From: Odobenus rosmarus divergens
Lineage: Eukaryota; Chordata; Mammalia; Carnivora; Odobenidae
Assembly: GCF_000321225.1 (NCBI RefSeq)
Contig: NW_004450396.1
Span: forward strand, 3,832,616-3,896,615
Length of the DNA stretch: 64,000 nt
Direction of reading: 5' to 3'
The notes beneath the pieces are model-generated. The model was not told the origin of the DNA. It searched no databases and saw only the letters and a program-made list of their open reading frames with translations. Position 1 is the first letter of the stretch, and each line of letters starts with the position of its first letter. This document shows positions 1 to 11,668 of this stretch, in pieces. The position numbers and the translations under genes were made by a program.

Positions 1-1879
1 TACTTAAGTCTAAAAGAAATTACTCAGCTGGATGCTAAGAATCATGATGGACAGTGTCCTCGATAATATTAGTCAGGATTGGGGGGAAGATGCCAAAACA
101 GTCTGCTTTGGCTGGTCCTTATGACTTCTTTCAGTAAAAGGCAAAAAGCACAACTGAGAATATAAAATGGAAATAATACATCTATACTCCCTGCCAATTC
201 ATATCTCCAATTCCATATTTGGTGATTGGTGTAGAGAACCACAGTGCATAGTACATGTTTTCCCACAACTGAGCTTGATAATCGGTGTGGATAGAGAGCA
301 GGTAGACACAGAAGTCAAGATGTAGAGGTCTTGAATCTCTTTGAGGAGACAAGGTCCATGGTTGATTGGTTATCTGACACTTTGTTAAGCTGCAACAGAA
401 ACAGAATTAATAGGCATGGTGCATGATTAAGGAAACAAGATCCCATGGGAAGACCAAATTCTTAAAACCTGTCCTAGCTGCTCATGCAGCTGGAAACCAT
501 CTTCACCTTCCATCTTTTGGAAAGAAAGTCATTCCTTTCGTTATATGTAGGGTAGAAGTTGGGTAATGCCAAGGACAGTAGGCATTGCCAACCCTGTTCC
601 AGTGACTACAGTGGCTGGTGGCCTCCCGAGACCAGGTGCAGACCTGCTGGATTCATGTAAATGATTCAGCCTATAAATAAAATGTCAGCCTGGCCAGCGT
701 GGAGCTAACAAATGCTAAAGAAGTTATTAAACAGAGCCCTGAGACATTACCAAAGAGCTCACTGTAATATATGTAGCTACCGCTTACACCCTCATTTCAG
801 CACTAAATCAATGCCTCTTACAGACATCGTGTCATCAAGAACTGGAGAGAACTATCAGTAAAGGATCTATCACTAAAATTAGTGACAAATTCCTTTATTG
901 CATTATGAGTTTATAGACCTTAGAAATCAAGGTATACAGAGTAGTGTGTGAAGCAACAGAGGGATAGGTGAACAGTAGAGAGATGGTGGGCATGGGCTTG
1001 GATATCAGGAGAAAGGGAAAGTGAAGTTTTGGCAGCCCGAAGAGAAAAATTGATACTGGGAATATAAATGTGATGAATTTAAAGCTCTAAAATCCTCTGA
1101 GAATATGATCATAAAGGAAGTCATAAATTTTAGTCCTCAAATCAACTTTCTCATGCCTGTCTTAGGTATGAAAAATTCTGCATGACCACTTCTATTTATT
1201 GTAAAGTTTATGTATAAACTCTGGAATTTAAACAAAATATCATCACTTTTATGTACTTAGAATTTATCATTTTGCCATAAAATTGGAACTCTAATTTCCT
1301 GAGAATTATGGAAAACGTTTTTAAAATCCCATGGAAGGGTTAAAATATGTGTTTAGAGCCACTCTTCTTTTAATTAGATTTTTTATCATTTTTTTTATTT
1401 GAGCTGTTCCAGCAGTTATTATTTTAATTAAATTTTTTACTGCTACTGCTCATTTTAATGCACTGAATGTTATTCCTAATGAAAGGAAAGCAGTTTAGTA
1501 TCATCTGAAACTTGGTGGAGCCTTTGTAAAGTTAATTTTTCTCCAAGGATGGATCTTAAAAAGGCCTCAACCTCACAGACATGGAGCCAAAGTTAGGTCA
1601 GTTTCACTTGGATGCTCAGTGACCCACAAAGAGGATTACCACTAACTTTATGGGGCAAAGCAATATTGCTTGAGTCTAATAAAATTCTTACTGCCCATCC
1701 AAGTCTGCAGCAATGGAGTTCATCCTCTCTCTCCTCTTGCCAACTTCATAGCAGAGAGAAGAGTGGGTTTTCCGGGGAGCCTAGCCTGTTCTATCCAGGG
1801 CCTGGCATTGCTGTGAAATCAGCCCCCGGTTTCTCGACTCTCCAGGGAAATACGTGAGTGCGTGACACTTTCCCTCTGT
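1..1879. other. Unassigned sequence
   Basis: I see no gene, RNA or recognisable repeat here. Part of 1340-1450 is AT-rich with short T-runs. Short open frames occur, but none has splice signals or a known motif. Confidence 0.5.
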
Positions 1880-2057
1880 AGCCCGTGTCACGGTTTGTAA
1901 TCATAGACCGGTACGATTATTTAATCAGTGTCTATTTCTTCCAACCTGACCTATGTGCCAAAAGGGTGAGCGGAGTGTTTCATTTGCACACCGTTGTGCC
2001 CTGTGCTGGCCAAGCACTTGTCAAGCATACAATGAATGTTTGTTGACTAAAAAATGA
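1880..2057 (+). repeat. L2 LINE 3' end fragment
   Basis: The stretch ends in a diverged form of the L2 3' terminus, with GTGCCCTGTGCTGGCCAAGC followed by ATGAATGTTTGTTGACT. These correspond to the 'gtgcctggcacatag...aataaatgtttgttgaatga' end known for this family. The preceding bases fit the segment just upstream in L2. Old and diverged; no duplication is visible. Confidence 0.65.
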
Positions 2058-2706
2058 AAATTTAATCTGGGAACATTATAGCAAGCATCATGATGTCTAT
2101 CTCACCCTTAATCCAAATGGTGGAAACTAAGAGAGAGTTGGTCGTGATTCTCACTGATAATTTGCCTACCTTTTTAAAATTATATTTTAGATGATATTTT
2201 AGTGAAAATCGTTTAGTTAGAAAAGGGTGCTCTGATTTAGCGAGCACTTAGTGTGCTAACCACTATTTGGTAAACGGTGAACAGGAGGAAGCCACTGCAT
2301 AATGCTAAGAAGTGCATTAGCTAAGGAATAAAAACAAAGGACACGGAGGCCTGACCCCGAGGAGCCCAGTGGCTTGACAGGGCAATAGGCCTCACGATCA
2401 AATTATATCCAATATTGAGAGATTGCTTTTTTACTCGGGATTCTGTCCACCCTGGAGGATGCCAGAGACTCTCTGATCTTTTCCTCATCTCCTTAATCTT
2501 CTCTCTCTCATTTTCTACCTCCTTACACCCAAAACTGGGGGGAGCTAAGGCATAACAAGGGAGACCCCTTTAATGAAGAGCTCATATGTTCCTGTTTCCT
2601 GCCTTAAATTCTCAACAGAGGACCTTGATATTTTCCCTCTTTGGATTCTTTTTCCAGTATATATAAAGGAGAATACCCCCTCAATCTTCAGTCATTTATG
2701 TGATAG

Positions 2707-2730
2707 TTTTTTGTTTGTTTGTTTGTTTTT
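2707..2730 (+). repeat. (TTTG)n microsatellite
   Basis: About four to five TTTG units within a T-rich run. Confidence 0.85.
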
Positions 2731-2859
2731 AATGATTAGGTTGTCAAAACTTTAGAATACTTTTCTCACTCGAGAAGAACAAAAAAATCCAGCTAGGGCG
2801 TCAGCCGGTAATGTTCATTTAACCTTTCCTATTGTAGAAGAGAAAGGCAGTTTGCAGGG

Positions 2860-3110
2860 GGGGATCGCGAAGTCAGATCACTCCTTTCTGAAGGGCAGCC
2901 GTGTCCTCACGGCCTCAGAAAACTCTCCTTCCCCGTGTCCTCACCCTCACGCCGGGGGACAGAGTCACGCCTGGCACATGTCGGGTCAATCTCGCAGTCC
3001 CTGAGAAGGATGAGGAGGCCGGTGTGGATTCTGTTGAAGGCGAGGGTGAGGAAGGAGGAGAGGACACTAATGTCACAAACGTGCGACTTTTACGGGGAAG
3101 CTTATTCTGT
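2860..3110. other. GC-rich, CpG-bearing segment
   Basis: This block is richer in G+C and CpG than its AT-rich surroundings, with CpG in GATCGCGAAG, CTCACGGCC and CACGCCGGGGG. Its second half is purine-rich (GAGGGTGAGGAAGGAGGAGAG). It could be a regulatory element or an old exon, but neither a promoter nor splice sites can be shown. It is too short for a classical CpG island. Confidence 0.3.
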
Positions 3111-4100
3111 TTTAAACGTTGAGAAGTTGTATTCGAATCCATTTATTTGTACGCAGTGGGGTACACTCTCATATGCAATTACTGACCTGCACTTTATACC
3201 CAACGCTTTGTTTCTGATTCACACTGTCTATTTCTTGGATGGGTTTGAATGCAATATCCCCTGTCTTAAATGAAGGGGGGCAAAAAAGGTGGCTCCCTTC
3301 TGCCTAGCCCACGTTCCCCGCTCCGTGCTCTTTGGCCAGGTTCCAAGGTGCATCTGGCACTCGGTTCTTATGCTGATCACAGCACATTCTGCCCACTTTT
3401 CATATGAAGAATTCCAGATTCCCAAATTACCTTTCCCTTCCCATTCTCCCCGCCCATTCTCTCTGTACCCAGATCCAAGATAGCCAGCAAGCTGATTGAC
3501 AGACGTGATAAGCTGAGAAGAGCCAAAGGAGCCTCCCCTGGAAGTTTATATTGGAAACCAGATTCAATGCCTTTAAGCACGGAGAAACCACCCTCTAAGG
3601 GTGACATTTCAAGGAGTATCGGGTAGGAAGGTGCCCTGAGTCAGGGAAGGTGGGAGGATGTTTATTAGGGGCTAACTAACAATGGGGACTATTGCATGGG
3701 GCGGGGAGCGGGGCACAGTCTTCGGAATACGCAAACACACAGAAGATCAGTTTACTTAGTAGTACATATAAAACTCATGGAACAAAAGAAAACAAAGCAA
3801 AAAATTGAAATGAGCATTTGGTAAATACGACCAAAGCAAGCAAATGAGAGCTGTTTTGGCTGATGGTGTTCCTTACACTTTATGTCGGGGGTGAAAGGGT
3901 GCAGCCGCCCCCACGTGAATACAGCTTACCACACTCAACCACCCTGCCCTTAAATCCTGGTCACTGAAACCATAAATTCCTCCTCAACATATGCTTTTTC
4001 TTAGGACCTGGATCTTAATGTAGGTGGTTTGAACTCTGCTTATTAACTTAAGCTACAGAGAAACTCTTAATTCTCCATCATCTGAGGGCATGCTGACTTA

Positions 4101-4127
4101 CTTTCCTTTTCCCTTTTCCTTTTCCTC
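4101..4127 (+). repeat. (TTTTCC)n pyrimidine microsatellite
   Basis: A short imperfect run of TTTTCC/TTTCC units. Confidence 0.75.
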
Positions 4128-5124
4128 ACTGAATTTTCCCCCAGTAATCCTTGGGGAGAGGTGGGGATTACTTTAAATAGCCTGAGAATTACTTGAATTT
4201 TCATCTCTCAGTGATCTTTAGCCATGAAGTTAATCATTACTCTTAAAGAAGGTCACTGTAACTTAGAATTGGCAATAGAACTGAACTTTTTCTCAAAAGA
4301 ACCTAAACCCTTCAAACCCAGCCAAGTTTTGCAGCCATCCAAAAAGCTTTCCCTTAGTCAGCAGTGGGAGGCAGGTGACAGGAATGGGCAGGCCCAGGTG
4401 AGGTCACAGTGAGCTAGTTATGGGCCAAGGAATACCAGGGAAAATCAGCACCATGGTTATTCCAAGACAGGCCTCATTTTTGTCTTAAGGACAAATGGTG
4501 GCCTAGCAGGGGCTTCCTATTTCTTCTTTGCCACAATGCCTCTATCTAACCTCTTCCTCTTCTTCCGCTTTTTAATACAGAAGAAAACATCAGTGACGAA
4601 CCAACATATCTTATTTTCAATACTTTAGTTTGCCCAACACATATGCTGAGGTAAATGCTCCTGGTGTCAGACATCTTCCTCTCTCTCCAGTTCGGCATCC
4701 CCCCAGCCCCCAAATCTCCTCCAGCGTCCCTGTCTCTTCTTCTCCCCACCACTGAGACTTGGTCTTAGGTAGCATCTTACCACCTAACCACCACTGACAC
4801 AGGGTCTTTCCACCTAACTACTCATTCCTAGGAGGATCAGTCTCAGAGCACATCAAAAAAGCCAGTTTTTAATAAAGTTTCAGGAAATCTCCCAAACAAG
4901 ACTGTTTGATGCAAACAGGAATCAGTTTTCTATATAAATGACCTAAGGAGGCAGAGAAAACAGAATGTTCTAGCTTTAGGCATCAGTGTGGGCAGAAGAG
5001 GAATCCATCCCTGGGAGCAAATGGCCAGTGAAGTATGAATCGCCCACCTACAGTTGTGACAGCCTCGAGAAAGAGCAAGGTTAGGCAAAGGGCCACCACC
5101 GTAGCCACATGTGTACTCTGGGTT

Positions 5125-5375
5125 CCATTTCATTCCACAAATATCAAGAGCTGTCTGTGTGCCTGGCACCACAATGTACGCCAGATGAGCAGGATATATC
5201 TGTTTCTTGTCCTCACAGAGCTTGCTGTTCAATGGGTAAGAGACACAATGTGATTTGGCCGAGAAGAGTGATGTGGGGTCCATTGGAGGATTCCTACCCA
5301 GTCATAGGGAAGGCTTCTGGAAGAGGTGCCATCTCAGCTGGGGACGGAAAGCTGGGCAGGAGTTATTGAAACAAA
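5125..5375 (-). repeat. L2 LINE fragment, antisense
   Basis: Read on the plus strand it starts with ATTCCACAAATATCAAGAGC and GTGTGCCTGGCACCAC, the reverse complement of the L2 3' end. It continues through CACAGAGCTTGCTGTTCAAT, GGGAAGGCTTCTGGAAGAGG and GCCATCTCAGCTGGG. That order matches antisense L2. Confidence 0.75.
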
Positions 5376-6888
5376 ACTGAGGACTGGGAGAGAAGGGAAG
5401 AGTTTAAACTTGACCTTCTAGAACCCTGTGAAGGATGTGTAACTGGCTCTACCTTCCTGGGAAGATAATCAAGCCTCATTGGGGTGAAAGACCCAAGGTC
5501 TCAAATCCAGTCAGTGGTGGGTATGGGCTTGGTCCTCAGAACAAAGCCCAAGGCTGGGCCGGTTCCTTGCGCCACACCAGGCCTCTAGCTGCACCTCACC
5601 TCTTTACCTGTTCCCAGCCCTCAGAGAAGCACCTGACAGGATGGAAGTGTCTGGTCAGAAAGGAGGGCAGGACAATGCTGACCTGTGGGGATTTTATCAC
5701 GGAGCAGCCAGGCCTCAGCAGGGATTTGTGTCCTTCAGATCACCTCAGAGTTCCTGTACAAGGAGAAATCCTGGTGTCCAAGCCACACACAGTACGTAAA
5801 TTTGTTCCTGAAAAAGTGCATGCAAATGATTTTTAAAAGCCAAAGAGAAGCTTTATTTAGAACAGACCTGTCCCAAGTACCTTTAAAGCAAAGCCTTGTA
5901 AACACTGTAATATCGCCTTTCTCTTAAAATGAGGCACACCTGGAACCCCAGGAGCTGGCTTTTCCTAGCACAGCAAATCTCAGGAGATCAGAGATGGCCG
6001 GAGGCAGTTGGGGAAAAAAAGACCTTGATAAAACAGTTGGCTCTCATTCTGGCCCCGTTCATAGGCTGGAACAACTCTGAGGAGAAAATTAACTGACTGA
6101 CGTAAATGTCCATCCCTAAGTATATTTATTTAAATCCTAAATGGCAAAAGGCAAACATTGTAGATATTAATGAAGAAATAAGACAAACATTTGACTTTTT
6201 TTCTTTACTCAATGATAATAACCTTGTTCGAAAGCCTGCCTGCCAGATTTGAGCCCAGCTTCTTGCAGGTCAGACAATGGCCTTTCCAGGAGACGAAAAT
6301 TTCCTTTTTATGTAGAGACGATGGGGATGATACATTCAAGACACGTAGAGGTGGGGGAGGCCTCTCTACCAGAAGTCTGTTGGCTGTGCAGGTAATAAAA
6401 AAGAACACATCAATTGCTTTACTTTTCACTCAGAGACCAGAATGTCAGCTTATAGCCCTGCTAGCCCTGCAAGGCAACGGAGCCTTCAGAAGGTACCGAC
6501 TGTGCTTTCAAGGAGCTTTAGGTAATGTGTGTAATGTGTACAAGACTCATACACCTGCTGACTGGCATGGATATTTCTGAAGCCACCGGAAGGCTTCATT
6601 TCAGTAAGGCCACTTGGAAACTTCAATAAGCCCTCCATTGAAGGAATCACTTCAGGCTGTGGCCCTGTTGGCCATTAGGGGCCTGCCGATGTAAGCCTGG
6701 CTCCGGACAACCCAGTTGCCTGCTCGTTCTCCTTTCCACAAAACTCTAAAGGCATTTGCCTTAACCTAATGCTCCTCACACACATTTCTATTCCAACAGA
6801 AATGAGGATTCACCCTCACCAACGCTCACCAACAATTAGTTTCAATTCCCCTAAACCTGAAAAAAGATGTTCTTTAGACATGTCTATT
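5376..6888. other. Unassigned sequence
   Basis: No gene or repeat is recognised. The open frames at 5435-5836 and 6191-6580 have no recognisable domain and no convincing flanking splice sites. Confidence 0.45.
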
Positions 6889-6939
6889 TCAGTGTCTTTA
6901 GTATATGTGCTGCCGAAGCGAGCACGTCAGTGTCTTTAG
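6889..6939. repeat. Direct repeats flanking the U6 fragment
   Basis: TCAGTGTCTTTAG occurs at 6889-6901 and again, identically, at 6927-6939, bracketing the U6-derived insert. Thirteen identical bases are typical of L1-mediated target-site duplications. The TCTTT/AG inside the copy resembles the T-rich L1 endonuclease cleavage site. The true duplication may be 11 bp, because the final AG also matches the U6 template. Confidence 0.85.
6902..6926 (-). pseudogene. RNU6 (fragment): U6 snRNA 5' fragment (tailless retrocopy)
   Basis: Bases 6902-6925 are the exact reverse complement of the first 24 nt of U6 snRNA, beginning GTGCTCGCTTCGGCAGCACA on the minus strand. The match runs a further five bases (CTAAA in U6 sense) into the left direct repeat. 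The insert has no poly(A), no U6 3' part and no further snRNA sequence, so it cannot be functional. It ends at the exact U6 5' end plus one extra G on the plus strand. Direct repeats on both sides show that it was inserted, not left from a decayed full U6 copy. This fits the known class of 3'-truncated, tailless small-RNA retrocopies made by L1 machinery. Confidence 0.85.
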
Positions 6940-7420
6940 AATAAAGACATTCTTTAGTTCTGCCATTCCAATCCATCCTGGATTTCCCATATGTCTCTGT
7001 TCTTGAAGAAATCTGATCTGAATTCCTCCTCTATCAGTTCTTCTCTCTTCCTATCTCCCTCTCCCCACCCACCACTACCACCGCCAGGGTAAGTCAATGA
7101 GCTAAGACCATGCCTGCTACTTATTCAATTTGGAGGATTCACATGTTTAATATCATATCCTGGGGCTGACATCTGGTCTGAAGAGTTTTATTAAAGAGCC
7201 TCCACCCTGTCCCCCGCTCCAGCCCCCAAAGCACATTGGAGCCCTTGACCAAAGAATAATAAGAATGCCCAGTGTCATTTTAGCTCTTACATTTTAACTT
7301 TAACTCACTTCTCATTTTTAACAAGGCAGAGATAACCGCTGGAGATAAATGCAGATGTGAGTATAGGAGGGAACTAGCACATAATAACCACCCATTTTGC
7401 CCCTCTTGCCTCTCCCAGCC
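6940..7420. other. Unassigned sequence
   Basis: No feature recognised. The region 7030-7090 is C/T-rich and non-repetitive. Confidence 0.45.
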
Positions 7421-7663
7421 TAGGGTAGTGGTCAAGAGCACCGACTCTGGGCCCAAGTTGCCCAAGTTCATACCCCAAAACCATACTTTCTAGCATTGAG
7501 AACTTGGCCACTTTACTCGGCCTCTGCACCTCTTGGTCCTCATCTGTAAACTAGGGAAAGAAATAGAGCCAATCTCTTAGGGCTGCCAGGAGGATTATAT
7601 GATTTAGTATGTGTCAAGCTCTTAGCACATGGTAATCCACAGTAAACACTGACTATTATTATA
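7421..7663 (+). repeat. MIR SINE
   Basis: Nearly full-length. It opens with the tRNA-like part TAGGGTAGTGGTCAAGAGCA and CCGACTCTGGGCCC. The core follows (TTGGCCACTTTACTCGGCCT, CTTGGTCCTCATCTGTAAAC), then the L2-like tail (GCTCTTAGCACATGGTAATC). Sense here means the tRNA-promoter direction. Confidence 0.85.
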
Positions 7664-8230
7664 CCAGGGGAGACAAGGGCTGATCTCAGCCAGTAAAGGT
7701 TGCTGTTTTCCAAATTTAAAAAAGAAAAAAAAAAGAAGAGAAAAGCAGAATTTAAACAATTCATCTTTTTTTTTTTTACATGTTTTCTTTTAGTTTAATG
7801 TTGCGTTAGAGGCATGGAAAGCACTTTGAGGTTTGTGCTCTAGAAAAGCTATGCGTGGTTGAGAGACTTTTACAAAGTAAATATAAAGTTGGATGGATCC
7901 TCCATCTGTGGATGTGAAGAGACTAGAAACCCGGCTGATTCTCCAGAGATTTCCTTGTGAAAGATGAATTATCCAGCCAGATCACGAGCCCTGGTAACCT
8001 ATAAATAAATCTCTTTCTTCAAATCACAGTGTTAGAAGATAGCCTTTTATGTTGTGGCTTTTCATAAAAATTAATTGATCTTGTTACATCTCTAGAATCC
8101 ATCATCCTAAGAAAAAAAGGCTTCGTCTAGAACTTGTCCCCATATTTATATCCTGTCCCTGTCTATATGGTATTAAATGTGGAGTCGCAGGATAAGAATC
8201 AACACAAATGCAATCTGCAAGTACGAGAAA
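7664..8230. other. Unassigned sequence
   Basis: Purine-rich AAAGAAAAAAAAAAGAAGAG near 7720 and a T-run at 7768; otherwise nothing recognised. Confidence 0.45.
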
Positions 8231-8310
8231 GCACCATGTCTGTTAGACAGTGAGTGCCCAGATTAAATGTTGAATGAATTGCTGAATGAATGAATGAATG
8301 AATGAATGAA
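8231..8310 (+). repeat. L2-like 3' tail ending in (TGAA)n
   Basis: A short diverged L2 3' end (CATGTCTGTTAGACAGTGAG, then AAATGTTGAATGAATT) runs into seven uninterrupted TGAA units at 8283-8310. TGAA repeats are the natural terminus of L2, so the microsatellite probably grew from the element's own end. Confidence 0.6.
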
Positions 8311-10389
8311 ACAGTTCAACAGTGAAGCAATGAGCTGTTTTAGCAGAAAGCATATTTCACTTGGGAATAATAAGAGATGACTTTCCAGATAATATTTAAC
8401 CTAAGAGTTATTATTTCCACATATAAAGCCAGGAGGTTATGGAAACCTCTCCCCTCAATAGCCATAGTACAATTTCACAGAGATTGACAGGTAGTTGATA
8501 GCAGACATCTGAGCAAAAGACACCCAGGGCATCAATCTACCTTGCAAAGAGTTGCATTTGCAGCATTCACAGTATCTGCTCATTTCAAGCGGTAAGACAA
8601 CACCTTGTTTAACTAGTAATTCAGTTTTTCTGAAATTAAGAATATTAAACCCTGACATTTCTAAGCCAATATTTAAAAGCAAGACTCTAGGACCTGTTCT
8701 TGGATGTGATTTCCTTCTGTCTCCAACCTATGTTGTCAAGCTTTGGGATGTGGATGAGCTGTAAAGGTCCTAGCTTCCCCATTTTATATGCCTGAGCCTG
8801 ACCATGAGAGGTTCTCGGCTACTGCTATTCTGGCTACTGGCCAAGTCAACAGTTCAACTCAACAAACATTTTATTACTCTGTGGTGGGCTCAGGCTCCCC
8901 TCATGCGCTCTTCTTTGGACCCTCTGAGAAGCATTGACTTTGACCCCTTCCCACCTAAAGACAAATTCCAGGCCACCTGGTCAACCAAAAAGCCCTACCC
9001 TTGGCTCCACAGGGTCAAAGTCTTCAGTGATCAAGCTTCTCTCTCTTGTTGGGACACACCAAATATTCTGCCTGAAATGCATACATAACATACATCGATC
9101 CATGTCATCTCAAAACTTGTCTCACATTGTTACCTTTTTCTGATCTGAAAATTCCAGTCTCTGGCATCGTCAGTAACTAGTATGATTCTTCTCTAGACTC
9201 TGGGTCCCCATAACCTGCTTGACTCTTCTTAGTATATCTAGAGGTGATGCTTATCTTGCTTTGTGGATTCAGAGAGGAAAAAAAATGCTTTAGTTCAGAG
9301 TCTTCTTGCACAGATCATCTGCTCCTTTTTCTGTGTGTGATTTTCCCCCTATATCTTTTACAAAAATTCTCCGAGGAATGAAAGGCCATCACAGCTGTCT
9401 ATAGCTGGAGAAGAACCTTATGACATTTTTTAACATCTATCAACATTGTTCTGCTGCATCCATTATTATGCTTCACATGTAGGAAGATGGAGAAGTAACT
9501 TCTGAAATGCACAGTAGAACCACCCAATAAAAATGGAAGGGTCTACAATATTTGAATTTTTCCAGCCAAAATTATAATTATCTCTCAACCAATAATGAAA
9601 TAATGTGCTAGTCCATGTTCTGGGTAGGCTTTCCACTTGTTTTGTGCGGTCATATGCAAGAATGCAAATACCACAAGAGGCAGAGGAATCTCCTAAGGGA
9701 GGCTGTGAAACAGAAACAGGTGCTAACATCTGCCATTAATGTGCATAGAAGGAAACTGAAATCAAATAGATTTTCTTGGAATTTCAGATTGGCTACCTCA
9801 AGGTGTGTATTAACTAATTTGGCACTGTTGGAAGACCAACAGCATGAAGATCCTAAGGAGGCAAGACCAGCCTTTCATTAATAATGGTGACTCATTAAAA
9901 GCCAGATGCTTACTTAAATCATTCCACAGGAATGCTATGGAAACCTCTTCTACATGCTACTCAAAGTTTAATACTTAACCACATCATGGTCCAGTGCCTT
10001 CAGGTCTGTCCTGCCCTACAGCATGTACCCAAGTTTCTCATTAATTAATGGGTCATTCATCACACTAGAGCTCACCCAATTCCCTAGAATTCAGGATTTA
10101 CTGCTAACATTCTCACTCTTCCACAAAATTAATATAGCACTATTAGGATCCAGTGTACTCTGAAAACATCCAGCAATCATAATTCCACATTTAAACATTT
10201 GAATCCAAGAAATATTAATTAAAAAGATAAAAGGTAGAGCTAAAGAGACCACTGTGTATAGTTCTAATTAATCTATCTTAACTATTTCCCATTTCCAAAC
10301 ACTTAGAGATAGTGACTCAAAATAAATCAAGTATTTAGAAGAGTAGGAAAGAAATGACCTTTTAATAAAGACTTGTTTTTTTCCAGCAG
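8311..10389. other. Unassigned sequence
   Basis: About 2 kb of AT-rich sequence with no recognised gene or repeat. The open frames at 8804-9088 and 9615-9881 have no recognised motif. Confidence 0.45.
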
Positions 10390-10600
10390 GTTTTCATAAG
10401 CTATCCAATTTAATTCTCCCAAAGACCCTGCAAGGTATGCATTACTATCCTTACTTTACAGGCAATGAAATTGAAGCTCAGGGAAATTACCCCAACTTAC
10501 ATTTACTAAATGGATATATAAGCACTAAAAGCTATATATAGAATCAGGATTCAAATCCAGGAACACCCATCCAAGAACTTTTCCACTAAACACATATTGC
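10390..10600 (-). repeat. MIR SINE, antisense
   Basis: The plus strand reads CTTTACAGGCAATGAAATTG, AAGCTCAGGGAAATTA and AGGATTCAAATCCAGGAA in order. These are diverged forms of the antisense MIR core and B-box region. Confidence 0.75.
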
Positions 10601-10727
10601 CTTCCTAAAACCAATTGATAGTGCCATTATTAGAACCATCAATCAATATTTTCCCTTTCATGTGAATAATAAAATTAAATATACATTACTGACAGTGCTC
10701 ACTCTTAAAGGAGAAATTTTCGAAAAC

Positions 10728-10899
10728 CAGTAGTTCTACACCTGGCTAATCACCAAAATTACCTGGAGAGCACTTAAAATATTTCCTAGGCCCTATTGCA
10801 GAACTACGGAGTCAGAATCTCTGAAGAAAGGCCCAGGAATCTCCATAAGTAGAGTGCTCTCAAGACAATTTTCATAATCAGTCAATTAGGGAAACATTG
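10728..10899 (+). mobile_element. MER5A hAT-Charlie MITE
   Basis: Starts CAGTAGTTCTACACCTGGCT and has AAAATTACCTGGAGAGC, TCAGAATCTCTGAAGAAAGG and CCCAGGAATCTCC in the order of MER5A. It ends near GGGAAACATTG, a decayed inverted end. Non-coding and non-autonomous; the family is quasi-palindromic, so strand is nominal. Confidence 0.75.
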
Positions 10900-10949
10900 A
10901 TCCTTACAGCAGTAGAAACAAACTTGGAGACACAACACATTATACTTTT

Positions 10950-11085
10950 TCAAAGTATTATAACATTCTTTGTTTCATCTCATCCTCATAAACACCTGCT
11001 GGGCAGGATGTGGGGCAGATATTTTTATCCTCCTTAGATACAAGCAGAAACCAAGTTCAATAAGGGAGGGAAACTTGAATTATCT
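10950..11085 (-). repeat. MIR fragment, antisense
   Basis: CATCTCATCCTCATAAACAC, TTTTTATCCTCCTTAGATAC and GCAGAAACCAAGTTCAATAA follow the antisense MIR order, with the 5' tRNA part missing. Confidence 0.6.
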
Positions 11086-11217
11086 TCTTCCAACTTCCTA
11101 GGTAAAAATGGATCATCTAGAAAAACCAAACTGTGTTTGGATATACAGCATTAAGAATATAAATGTCACTGTATTTCCCTCCATTTTCTCCTTTCTCTGG
11201 GATAATTGGTTGGATAG

Positions 11218-11663
11218 TGTTAGAGGATGAAAAGTATCCTCACAAAATTCATATGTGGATTTCCTAACCTCAGTACTTCACGTTGTAACCTTATTTGGAA
11301 GTAGGGTTGTTGCAGATGTAATTAGTTAAGATAAGGTCAAATTGGAGTAGGGTGGGCCCCTGATCTAATATAACTAATGTCCTTAAGGAAAAATTTGGAC
11401 ACACATGGACATACAGAGAATACCATATGAAGATGAAGGCAGAAATTGGGATGACTCTATAAACCAAAGAGATGCTAAAGATTGCCAGCAAACCAACAAA
11501 ATCAGAGGAAGGAACAGATTCTCCTTCACAATCTCAGAAGGAACCAACCTTGTTGACACCTTGATCTTAGACATCTAGCCTCCAGAACTGTGAGACGATA
11601 AATTCTGTAGTTTAAACCACCCAGTTGGTGGTACTTTGTTATAGCATCCCTAGGAAATTAACA
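11218..11663 (+). mobile_element. Solo LTR, MLT1A-like (ERVL-MaLR)
   Basis: A 446-bp LTR beginning TG (TGTTAGAGGATG) and ending CA (GGAAATTAACA). It is flanked on both sides by the 5-bp duplication GATAG (11213-11217 and 11664-11668), which fixes its ends. Internal landmarks match MLT1A: TGTAACCTTATTTGGAAGTA, GATGTAATTAGTTAAGATAA, AATATAACTAATGTCCTTAA and CCTCCAGAACTGTGAGACGA. The last landmark is followed by ATAAATTC, a decayed polyadenylation region. There is no internal retroviral sequence beside it, so it is a solo LTR left by recombination. Confidence 0.9.
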
Positions 11664-11668
11664 GATAG

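Larger units (their letters stand above)
2058..5124. other. Mostly unassigned sequence
   Basis: No gene is recognised. The stretch holds two short simple repeats and one CpG-bearing segment, listed separately. Open frames on both strands at 2900-3270 are short and match nothing I know. Confidence 0.45.

Noticed and set aside
2901..3273. Overlapping frames on both strands in a GC-rich segment as a coding exon
   Set aside because: Frames are open on both strands at once and there are no clear splice sites, which points to composition rather than coding.
6902..6926. Functional U6 gene
   Set aside because: Only the first 24-29 nt are present, with no remaining snRNA body.
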